Of a DNA stretch of 64,000 bases, positions 46,190-56,528 are shown in pieces. The notes below the pieces were generated by a model that was given only the letters and a program-made list of their open reading frames with translations, was not told the origin of the DNA and did not search any database. Numbering within the stretch: position 1 is the first letter of the stretch; each line of letters begins with the position of its first letter. The DNA is taken from contig NC_134023.1 in the NCBI RefSeq assembly GCF_040712315.1, forward strand, positions 67,368,757 through 67,432,756, read 5' to 3'. The stretch comes from Castanea sativa. Taxonomy: Eukaryota; Streptophyta; Magnoliopsida; Fagales; Fagaceae. Position numbers and translations under genes: made by a program.

Positions 46190-48932
46190 ATACATGAAAG
46201 ATTAGCTTCCTCTCTCGTCCTCTTCCTGCTTACTAGCTCAAAAATGGCAAGAGTTTTAAAATGAACGTTTCAGTGCAAAATGTAATAAAAACTTTAGCCT
46301 TTTTAATTGTATAATTCTAGTCATGAAAAATATATGAATGGAGATTAAACTCTTGAGTCTTGATAAATGTATAATTTAGGCAAAAATATTCTTTTCGGCT
46401 TGAAATATAATCTAGCTAGGATTTTACATTTCAAATTTGCCCATAAAATTTATAATGTCCCTCATCAATCTGTTTTGGTTATGTTTTCCATCTGTCTGTT
46501 GAACGAAATGCATAGCTTGGGAATCAAAATAGAAACCAGACAAGTTTTTTAGAAATGAAAACTTCATCTTTGTAATATGATTTTTTTTAAAACATGTAAA
46601 AGAAATTAACAAGATTTCACGAAAACACCAGATGTAGGACATTTTAACTCTGTGGACAGAAATAAAACCTTTTAAATCTTAAGAATGAGAATCAAAGTAG
46701 AAAGTGAGATAATCAATTAAAACCTCCAGGTGCCATTGGTTTACAGGCTGCTTCCTTACATAGGAATCTTGAGTTGATTAGAATTGAGAAGGTGACAAGT
46801 GCATATGCAATAGTCGCAAAAGACTTGAAATGTGCTTGTTTGTGCCTTCAAAATGCTATCAATTTGTAGTTTCACAATTCGATCTTATTAGCCCAATCTA
46901 TTATACATAAAAATAAAAAAAAAACTTTAATTGGGGGCTGCTTTAAGATATTACACTTTAATTAACATTGTTTTGAAAGCTATACTATAGGCCAGATATT
47001 ACAAATACAAACCTTGTGAAATATTTGAAAGTTAGAATCCTCTTGACCTTAAAATCCGACGCTGTTGTGAAACAATGTATAACTTGCTGCAATTTGCCAA
47101 GGCAACATCATTCATGCACGGACTAAGAACCTGGGATCGATGTAAAAGGTGATCCATTTTGGGCTGAAGCCGAAGCGACACTCTTGGTTGTTTCTAGTGC
47201 ATTATATGCTGGTTTGGAGTTTGGACTACATCATTTTTGTTGAAGGCAACGCCCTAAATGTTATTGGATCCATTCAAAATGTTATTGGATCCATTCATAT
47301 TATTCAGCATATATATATATATACACACACACACACATACATACATACTAGCCATAGAAGAGACTAAACCGTCTGCCAACTTTTATGCCATTAACAATTA
47401 ACCATTCTCTAAATCAAATTGAAAATATACACACCATAACCATACTTTGCAAAATCACAAGCAACATAGGCTGTACAAACTAACATAGAAATTACACAAG
47501 TGTGCATGGTCAGAATAGAAATTCTGTGAGTTACTTGCTATCAGTAAAATCTGCATTGATTAGATTATCACCATTTGGTTGTTTTTTCGTTTAATCTAAA
47601 TGACCCAAGTGTAGTGCCAGAAGCAACCCAACACTGAGTTGGCTGGGCTGGCAATAGATTGACTATTGCGGGAAAGGTTATTCGGATAGCACTCCTGCAT
47701 AAGATTTATTTATAAAAATATTATGCCTTTAGAAAGATCTCACACACAAATATTATGAAGGAAAAAAAAATCCCTAAAGAAAAATAGCCAACCACAAATA
47801 AGAGAGAACACTAAAGATTTACGTGGTTCGGCCTTTGGCCTGCATCTACGGGTGACGACAAGAAAAAAGTTTCACTAACAAATATGGAGAGTACAAAGGT
47901 GGTGTAGAACCACTCTCACAAACCCAAACCCCATTACACCCAAATAACTCTATATCACAGAGTTCTCTCTCAACTCTTAATATGATTCAAGGCTAAACAA
48001 TAGTTGTTGTTCATGCAAAGAGGTCAATCCGAAAAAAGCTAACAGACAACCCAATTCAAAGTCACATGATTCACATCAACATTGACTATCCCAGTTACAT
48101 AATTACTTGATTCAGGACAGCCATTGCATCATTAATGGCTTGGGTAGAGCCACCAGAATGGCATCCTTGACATCATTATTCACTTTAGCCTCTACATTCT
48201 CCTTGTCTAGCTAGGAACATTGTCTCCTAGCTCTTTTAATTGCTTCTAGTTTGGTACAAAACTGAGTCAGCTTGTTCTGTTTGTCTATTGCATCCTTCTT
48301 TTCCTTGTCTTCCTTTTGCAAAATTTTAAGCTTCTTTAACAATACTATCCACTTGCAACATTTTTATTTTGTACATACAAACATGGGGTTTAGTAACATA
48401 ATTAGGTTAGGTTTACTAGTACTAGTAAAAAATGTGAATGTTTCCATTTTAAAAAATAAAGATAAAAAACATAGATACTTGAAATGCTGATATTTCAGAA
48501 GGAAAAGAAAGATGTAGGTTCTTTGTAGAACATGGTAGCATCATTGAAGTTACAAAAATGAAGATATAAAAGCATTTTTTAGTTTATATACAAATTAGAA
48601 CAAAAACAAAGGGGGAAAGCAGCAAATTCCACTAATGGTCTAAATTTTTCTTGACATATATATATATTAGTTATTTCTCAAATAGATTAAATAATTATAG
48701 TTAGCTAAGATCGTTTGGGTTTCAGGCTTATTAAAACTCATTCTAATAATATCTCTAGCCACAACGTCTTCAACCACCTGATTCTAATTCATGTCTTCTG
48801 TTAAGAACTAAAACTTGCTATATCTGGATTGAACAAATACCGAATATTCTTCAAAACAAAAGTTTTTGCAAATACATACCTCATCACTTGGCATGGTGTG
48901 ATGGTGCTAGCATCGGTTTTAGTGTCTAAGCT
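46190..48932. repeat. Segmental duplication, copy D1
   Basis: Aligns with D2 (50335-52830) through TATACATGAAAGA, GCCATAGAAGAGACTAAACC, GAAGCAACCCAACAC, TTTACGTGGTTCGGCCTTTGG, AAATATGGAGAGTACAAAGG and the HSP70 relic. The ACGTGGTTCGGC..CCACGGG stretch (47819 in D1, 51550 in D2) resembles a widespread plant LTR end, so an old retroelement piece is probably part of the unit. Confidence 0.8.
48110..48355 (-). pseudogene. Chloroplast stromal HSP70 C-terminal exon relic, copy 1
   Basis: Minus-strand pieces read LKILQKEDKEKKDAIDKQNK, LTQF, CTKLEAIK, VEAKVN and ALPKPLMMQW, collinear with the lid domain of stromal 70-kDa heat-shock protein (KEDKEKRDAIDTKNQA...). Frameshifts and a TAG destroy it. Recognised mainly through the cleaner copy at 51815-52075. 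Confidence 0.6.
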
Positions 48933-48999
48933 CATTCATAAACAGAGCATTGATTTTCAAAATCCCGGAGACAAAGACAATGGCTCAAAATTCAAGGAT

Positions 49000-50060
49000 C
49001 ATTTTAAGGTATATGGTAGTACAAATTGAAATTAAAAAAAAAAAAAAGATAAACAAATTCAAAAAAATAAACTTGATAGTAGAAATTAAAAAAATAAATT
49101 ACACTTTATATTTAATAAGTTTGGGTTCATTTGGATTGGGATTGGACTCTAGATTTCACCTTACTCCAAGAGTGACCAACACCATATCATTAGTTTACAA
49201 ATTTTTTCTACAAAAGGGCATATGTGTTATTGTGTAGTTTTAACCAATGGTTTTTTTTTTTAATGAAAAAATAGATTAGATCTTAGAAAAATAGTTTTCT
49301 TTTCTCTCATGGTTTTAGATTTCGCTTTAATGAATCTTTCTTCTCAAATGGTAGTAGCGAGCATTGGATAGGTTGTGAAAGATCATGCTTCTAAGCCGAA
49401 TCTAACATGTAATGCCAAAGTCTACCATCCTGATAGGTCTTTTGAGTTGTTGAATGCATGGAAGACCAAAGGGATAATTTATGAACATTTTTTTTTGAAG
49501 TGACAGAAGAAACCTGCCTTGGATGAACCATAGGAGATTTAGTTATATCTTCATTATAATTTTGAAATTGTTTTTTACATTGATTGCTATTTTGTTTAGC
49601 ACCTGGGATTTTAATAGTTTGCTACATTGTGTATCTATTTCGTTTAAAAATGTGTCCACATATATGCAACCTAACAAGGACTAGATATTATTCTGTATCA
49701 AAATGTAGCATTGTAATAATCAATTACTAATTAGTGTACAAAAATATGCTTGTAAGCTATAAGATATATATAAAACATGGACATTTTTTTTATGATTCTC
49801 AAAAAAAAAAAAAATGTCCATGTTTTATTTTATTTTTGAGAATACTAAATATTTTAACACACACACATGGGGAGAGGGGAGAAAGTCTTATAGAAATTAA
49901 TAGTGGTGTATATTCAAAAGAACATTTTATAAATGTGATGTATATCCAAAAGAACATATTTCATAAATGTTTTATGGTGTGTAGAAAGAAAAGAAAAGAA
50001 AAAAAAAGAACATGAATACATTAATACCTAGAAAAGAGAACATGAATACATCTCTTGACC
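49000..50060. other. Spacer including the second copy of the makorin intron segment
   Basis: 49488-49765 duplicates 41870-42130 (see there), with weaker similarity to 50045. The remainder is AT-rich, with a foldback ACATGGACATTTTTTT..AAAAAAAATGTCCATGT at 49776-49824. No gene. Confidence 0.6.
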
Positions 50061-50086
50061 ATGAACACGACGTTGTTTATAGGTCC

Positions 50087-50103
50087 CACGTGCTGAACAC
50101 GTG
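50087..50103. promoter_or_regulatory. Paired G-box / ABRE-like motifs
   Basis: CACGTG occurs at 50087-50092 and 50098-50103, 11 bases apart, or one helical turn. A TATTTATAAATAAA stretch and CT-rich leader-like sequence follow at 50242-50310. G-boxes bind bZIP and bHLH factors. No gene start was found beside it, so this may be an orphaned promoter. Confidence 0.4.
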
Positions 50104-50334
50104 CATTACTAAATGTCACGGCGTTGTATATTCTTTAGTTGTTGTCCTTTTATACCATATATACATATATGTTTTTGGTCCAAGTCCCATTAAGGACTGG
50201 ACTAGACCGAACAATAACTAACTATATTTAAATTTTAATATTTTATATTTATAAATAAAAAAAAAAACCAAAAACTCTCTCATCTCCCATGATCTCACTC
50301 TCATTCTCTGTCTCACTTGTTTTTGTGGTGTTGT

Positions 50335-52519
50335 TATACATGAAAGACTAGGGGCTAGCTATGCTTAGGTAGCTGCTTCCTCCATGACTCTCTCCTCGCT
50401 TAATTGCTGAAAAATGTTAAGAGTTTCAATTGAACAATTAGATGTAAAAGATAATAAAAACATTAATCTTTCGTACTTGTATAAAATTCTAGACATGAAA
50501 ATAATATGAACATAGATAATTTAAAGTATTAACTAATATATAATTTTTGGCAAAAAAAAAAAAATTCTTTAAGGTCTTGAAATATAATCTATATTTTATT
50601 CCTTTCGCTTAAAATATAAGAGGTTTTATTCCAGTTCTTGAAAATTTATAATGCCCATCTACCTATTTTTGTTATATTTTTTGTTTATGTGTAACACAAT
50701 GCATATTTTAGGGATCAAAATAGAATCAAGACTATTTTAGGAATGAATGAAAGTTTATCTTTGAAATATGCTTTCAATTTTTTTTCGTCCTTTAATAAAA
50801 AAAAAAAAAGATTGGAGGAAAATACCAATTGAAGAACATTTGAATTGTTTATGGAAGAATGAGAATGAAGATAAAACTTTAACCCATAATGAATTATCTC
50901 CAATGTTCTTTCTATTCTAATGCTTGAGATATAGAATAAACAACAATAGAGACCTGCAGATGACAACCCCTCTGTACCATTGGTTTCACAGGCTTCTCCT
51001 TACATAGAAATCTTAAGCTCATAAAAATTGAGAAGGTGACAAGTGCATAGGCAATATTGGCAAAAGACTTTGAAATTTGCCTTGCTTGTGCCATAGAAGA
51101 GACTAAACCTCCTGCCTATGCCATTAAAAACTACCCATTCTCAAAATCACATTTGAAAATATACACATCGTACTTTCCAAAATCACAAATCAACATAGCC
51201 GGTACAAACTAACATAAAAATTAAAAACATTTGCAAGTATACATGGTCAGAATTGAAGTTCTAAGAGTTGCTCACTATTTATGAAATTTGCATTGATCAT
51301 ATCATTGCCATTAGCTTTTTTCCAATTGATCCCGAGTGTAATAGCAAAGCAACCCAACACCAAGTTGGCTGGGTTGACTATAGATTGACTGTTGCAAGAA
51401 AGAGTATTCAGATGGCACTCCTGGATAAGTTTTATTTATAAAAATATTATGGCTTTAGAAAGATCTAACAAATAATTATTATGAGATAAAAAAAAAAAAA
51501 AAGAATGAAAGAGAAATAGACAACCACACACGAGAGAACACCAAAAATTTACGTGGTTCGGCCTTTGGCCTACATCCACGGGCGGTGACAAGGAGAGAGT
51601 TTCACTAACAAATATGGAGAGTACAAAGGTGGTGAAGATCCACTCTCACAAACCCAAACCCCAATACACCCAAATAACTCTATATCAAAGAGTTCTCTCT
51701 CAACTCTAACATAATTCAAGGCTAAACAATAGTTGCCGTCCATGCAAAGAAGTCAATCAAAAAAAAGCTAATAGACAATCCAATTCATATCAACATTGAC
51801 TACCACAGTTACATAATTTCTTGATTTAGGACAACCATTGCTTCTTTAATGGCTTGGGTAGATCCACCAGAGATGGCATCCTTGATCTTATTCACTTTAG
51901 CCTCTACATTCTCCTTGTCTAGCTAGGAACATTGTCTCCTAGCTCTTTTAGTTGCTTCTAGTATGGTACAAAACTGAGTTAGCTTGGTTCTTTGTGTCTA
52001 TGGCATCCCTCTTTTCCTTGTCTTCGTTTTGCAAAATTTTCGACTTCGTTAACCATCCTATCCACCTGCAAAATTTTTATTTTGTACATACAAACATGGG
52101 GTTTAGTAACTTAATTAGGTTACTAATATAAAATGTGAATGTTTCCATTTATTTTTATTTATTTATTAATCAAAAAACATAGATGCTAGAAATGCTGAGA
52201 TTTTAGAAAGAAAAGAAAGATATAGGTTCTTTATAGAACATGGTAGCATCATTGAAATGGGTAATTTAAAAAAAAAAAAAAAAAAAAAGCTCTTTGTGCC
52301 ACAACATAAATTATAAGAAAAAAAAATTGAAGTTACAAAAATGAGGAAATTAAAGCATTTTTCAGTCTACAACAAATTAGAACAAAAACAAGGGCGGGCG
52401 GGGGGTGGGGTGGGGTGGGGTGGGGTGGGGGGGGGTCGTGACTTTGAAGCCACTGCCAATGGCTATGGGTCTCCACCAAGATAAGAAAGCATCATATTCC
52501 ACAAATGGTCTAAATTTTT

Positions 52520-52570
<51 letters not shown>

Positions 52571-52830
52571 TTTATCAAATAGACAAATTAGTTATAGTTA
52601 GCTAAGATAGTTTGGGTTTCAGGCTTATTCAAACTCATTCTAATAATATCTCTAGCCACAACATTTTCAACCATTAGATTCTAATTCATGCCTTCTGTTA
52701 ATAACTAAAACTTGCTATATCTAGTTTGAGTAAAAACCAAATTCTCTTCAAAACAACAGTTTTTGCAAATACATACCTCATCACTTTGTGTGATGGTGCT
52801 AGCACCAGTTTTGTTGTCTAAGCAAAAGCT
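50335..52830. repeat. Segmental duplication, copy D2
   Basis: Second copy of the D1 block, colinear from the ATACATGAAAGACTAG region to CATACCTCATCACTT.GTGTGATGG. It continues beyond D1 into further HSP70 exons. A TA microsatellite lies at 52523-52565. Confidence 0.8.
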
Positions 52831-53660
52831 TCCAAGGGATTTGTTGTCCCTCATGAACTCTCTCTCACCCTTTTTTCAGAGAGATAAATACCTCTCTCTC
52901 ACCCTTATAGACATTAATCTCTTCACTGGTCTATCCATCTGCTGCAGTGGAGAACAACTCTGATTTGGAAGTTGGTGAAGTTGTCTTCCTTGGGATATTT
53001 TTTGTCATTACGCAACCCAAAGTTTCAAGTCTTTCTACGGTGAGACATCCAAGAGCACAATGTCAATAACTTCTCCAGCTAAAAAACACCAGTCTAGAAA
53101 TAAAAGAGACAAAAATAAGTATTGATGCCTCAACAGTTAGTGCAAGTTCCAATAAGTATTAAAATAGACAATATTAGAAATCGAGAGCTCTACTTGTTTT
53201 TTTATGTGAAGAAAAATAGAATGATCCCAAAACAAGAAAATCACCTTAGCTGTTGACTTGTTGCACTTGTTCATGTGGTTCTGAATATGCCTTGATATAT
53301 ACACATTCTTTCATTTTGCGTTTCCAATTCAATCTACATCCAATTCAAAAGTGATTAGAGTAAAAAACATTACAATTTGAGTTACTAAAAGGATTAGGAT
53401 TGTTAATTAACATTTTTTTAGTATATGTATATATGAAAACATTATGATTTGAGCAGAGTAAGGCCAACCCTCCCCTTTTTGTTGTTGACTATGGAATATT
53501 TATTAGACTTTTTTGTTTGATTTGGAAGCAAATTGATTAACTCAAGCACCATAGTATTGATAAGCACAAATTAGAAATCCCAATGCGAGTAGAATTACCT
53601 CATCAATATCTTTGAAGTAAAGCTTTGTATCTCTTAAGGAAGTTTCAACTGGTGCTCAAA
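51815..53660 (-). pseudogene. Chloroplast stromal HSP70 pseudogene, copy 2 (partial, introns retained)
   Basis: Three collinear minus-strand pieces: 53657-53600 APVETSLRDTKLYFKDIDEV; 53090-52820 [33 protein letters not shown] and FMRDNKSLGS; and 52075-51815 VDRMVNEVENFAK, EDKEKRDAIDTKNQANSVLY and DAISGGSTQAIKEAM. They match the substrate-binding and lid regions of plastid HSP70, an ATP-driven stromal chaperone. Intron-like sequence lies between pieces (a CAG acceptor before VDRM). Frameshifts and stops are frequent, and blocks are missing. Confidence 0.8.
52393..52437 (+). repeat. G-rich (GGGGT)n tract, quadruplex-type
   Basis: More than five runs of four or more G, separated by single T, in very AT-rich surroundings. 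The duplicate at 54957-54977 has a related poly-G run, and D1 only AGGGGGAAAGC (48608-48618). Confidence 0.85.
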
Positions 53661-54300
53661 GCCAATGAGAAAGTTAATTGCAGTTGTAGTCCAGTGAACT
53701 TCAGCAGGCAAGTAGACTACCAGATGACATAAAAAGTGAGTTCAAAATCAAAAGAAAGAAAACTGAAGTGATGGAGATAAAACAAATACAGTGATATTAC
53801 AAAAAAAGAACTATGCATTTGATGTGAGAATTCAATTGGTTAACTCTATATTTTCATTTTATTGATCCTATCTTTGTATCCAAATAGCGTGCTTAAAGTA
53901 AAATCCATCACAGCACTTCTGCATGTCCAAACTAAGTTATTTGTACAATGAACAAAAATCAGACATAATATAAGAACCCAAAAACCACACTGGATATTGT
54001 TGTTCGTTGATGAAAATAGGTAGTAATAATAAAGTGTTAAAGCTAACAAAATAACAAATACCTGAACATAAAACAGCTTCCTAGAGAGTAGTTGTTAATA
54101 ATGATCATTCACCAGAATGTTATTGATATTACTCTGTTTATTCAAAATCAAGAACATAAACAAAGAAGTGTCATTTTGTAGTTTATATAAAGGCAGAAAT
54201 CATTAAAATGAACAAACAAATGTGAATCATATCTAGAATGAAATTTGTATGCAAAGGGAAAAAAGAATGAAACACAAAACAAGATAATCACCTAAGCCAT
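53210..54300. repeat. Segments repeated at 58180-59275, flanking the copy-2 HSP70 exon
   Basis: 53210-53585 matches 58970-59275 (CACCTTAGCTGTTGACTTG, ACATTACAATTTGAGTTACT, AAATCCCAATGC). 53805-54300 matches 58180-58980 (GCATTTGATGTGAGAATTC, ATCACAGCACTTCTGCATGT, ATCATATCTAGAATGAA). The order of the two segments is swapped relative to 58-59 kb, showing rearrangement after duplication. Confidence 0.75.
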
Positions 54301-54365
54301 GGACTCGTTGTACTTGTTCCTAAGGTTCTGAACCAATTCAAATTCACATCAACATTGACTACCAC

Positions 54366-56380
54366 AGTTACATAATTTCTTGATTCATGACAGCCATTGC
54401 ATCTTTAATGACTTGGGTAGAACCACCAATGATGGCATCCATGACCTCGTTCACTTTAGCCTCTACATTCTCCTTGTCTAGCTAGGAACATTGTCTCCCA
54501 GCTCTTTTAGTTGCTTCCAATTTGGTACAAAACTGAGTCAGCTTGATTCTTTGTGTCTATGGCATCCCTCTTTTCCTTGGTCTTCCTTTTGCAAAATTTT
54601 CAGCTTCTTTAACCTTCCTATCCACCTACAACATTTTTAATTTGTACATAGAAACATGAGGTATAGTAATATAATTAGGTTAGGTTTACAGGTACTAATA
54701 AAAAAAGTGAACGTTTCCATTTTTTTTGTTTTTTTAAAATCAAAAAACATATATGCTTGAAATGCTGAGTTTTCAGAAAGAAAAGAAAGATGTAGGTTCT
54801 TTGTAGAACATGGTAACATCATTGAAAGAGGTAATAAATATAAAAACAAGAAGCTCCTTGTGCTACAATATAAATTATAAGGAAAAAAAATTGAAGTTAA
54901 AAAAACAAAGAAATAAAAGCATTTTTCAGTCTACACACTAATTAGAACATAAACAGGAGGGGGGGGGGGCAGGGGGGATTCGCAGCCACTGCCAATGGTT
55001 ATGGTTCTAGAATTATAATATAAGAAAGCATCATATTCCACTAGTGGTCTAACTTTTTCTTGATATATGATTATTTCTCAAATAGATAAATAGATTATAG
55101 TTAGCTAAGATACTTGGGTTTTAGGCTTATTCAAAATCATTCTAATAACATCTCTAGCCAAAACGTACTCAACCACCAGATTCTAATTTATGCCTTCTGT
55201 TAAGAACTAAAACTTGCTATATCTAGTTTGAACAAAATCCAAATTCTCTTCAAAAGTTTTTGCAAATACATACCCCATCACTTGACATGGTGCTAGCACC
55301 GGTTGTCCCTCACAAACTCTCTCTCACCCTTTTTTCAGAGAGATAAATACCTCTCTCTCACCTTGATAGACATTAATCTCTTCACTGGTCTGTCCATCTG
55401 CTGCGGTGGAGAACACCTCTGATTTGGAAGTTGGTGAAGTTGACACCACCCAAAGTTTCAAGTCCTTCTATGGTGAGACATCCAAGAGCACAATGTCATT
55501 AACTTCTCCAGCAATAAAACACCAGCCTGGAAATAAAAGTGACAAAAAAATAGTAAGTTGAATTACATAATAACAAGAAAAGGACAAACCTGAACTACAG
55601 CCCCAAGAACAAAAACTTCATCCATATTTTTCAGCTCCTAAACAGCTGGGACAAGTTGAATTACATCCATATCTTTGAAGGAAAGCTTTGCATCTCTCAG
55701 GGAAGTTTCAACTGGTGCTGAAAGCTTATGAGTTGTAATCCAGTGAACTTAAGCAGGCAATTAGACTACCAAATGAGAGAAAAAGAGAGTTCAAAATCAA
55801 AAGAAAGAAAACTGAAGTAATGGAGATAAAAAAAAATACAGTCATATTACATATGACTACTAAAAAGGCATACCTGTCTAACAAATCTGAAAACAGTTCT
55901 TCAAATTTGACACTAGTCAGTGTGGTGTCAATGTGTTTTGGGCCATCTGAATGGCGATAATGAAAGGTAGACTGGAAAATCAAATGTTTTTTCTCTGTGA
56001 TTATGGCAAAGAGAGAGAGATCAACTTAAAGAAAGAAGGCATAGAAACAGCCACATACCTAATATTATTGGTCTAAGTAAGAGATGACAGCTCCATCTTT
56101 GCTTTCTCAGCAATCTCTATGAGACGTTGTAGAGCTTGCCTGTCATTCAGAAGATCTATGCCTTCATCTTTCTTAAAGTTTATTCTCTATTTAAAATTAT
56201 AGAATGTAAGGGTGTAATTTAGTAACATATAACAATAAATCAGAAAACAAAGAATATAAGGTAATGATCTACTAAATCTCTTGTTTCAAACTTGTTGAAA
56301 TCATCACCTCCTAGATGAGTATCAGCCAAGGTAGAACGTACCTCAAATTCTTCATCTCCAGCCTCAAGAACTGCATAGGA
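54366..56380 (-). pseudogene. Chloroplast stromal HSP70 pseudogene, copy 3 (most complete)
   Basis: In order on the minus strand: 56376-56275 VLEAGDEEFEV and TLADTHLGGDDFNK; 56190-56060 [20 protein letters not shown] and [14 protein letters not shown]; 55975-55870 SDGPKHIDTTLTSVKFEELF; 55720-55600 APVETSLRDAKLSFKD and VLGAVVQ; 55510-55290 [33 protein letters not shown] and GERE; 54625-54366 the decayed lid exon. This order equals that of plastid HSP70 from the ATPase domain (GDTHLGGDDFD) to the C-terminus. Introns are kept, so it is a DNA-level copy. Stops (for example after SSLT and DVSP) and frameshifts rule out function. The N-terminal part was not found. Confidence 0.85.
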
Positions 56381-56528
56381 AAAGCATAACAGAAGTATAT
56401 AAGGTTCATTACCTATTCTTTATATATTTACATGTCACAACTTGAGATTCTTCAAATTTGATTATGATCAAACATAATATTTGATTATGATCAAACATAA
56501 TATTTGATTATAAACAAGTTTAATTGGT

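Noticed and set aside
47300..47350. (AT)n/(AC)n tract as a regulatory element
   Set aside because: Ordinary dinucleotide microsatellite.
47819..47965. ACGTGGTTCGGC stretch as a complete LTR retrotransposon
   Set aside because: No second LTR, primer-binding site or coding domain; it is only a fragment within the D1/D2 duplication.
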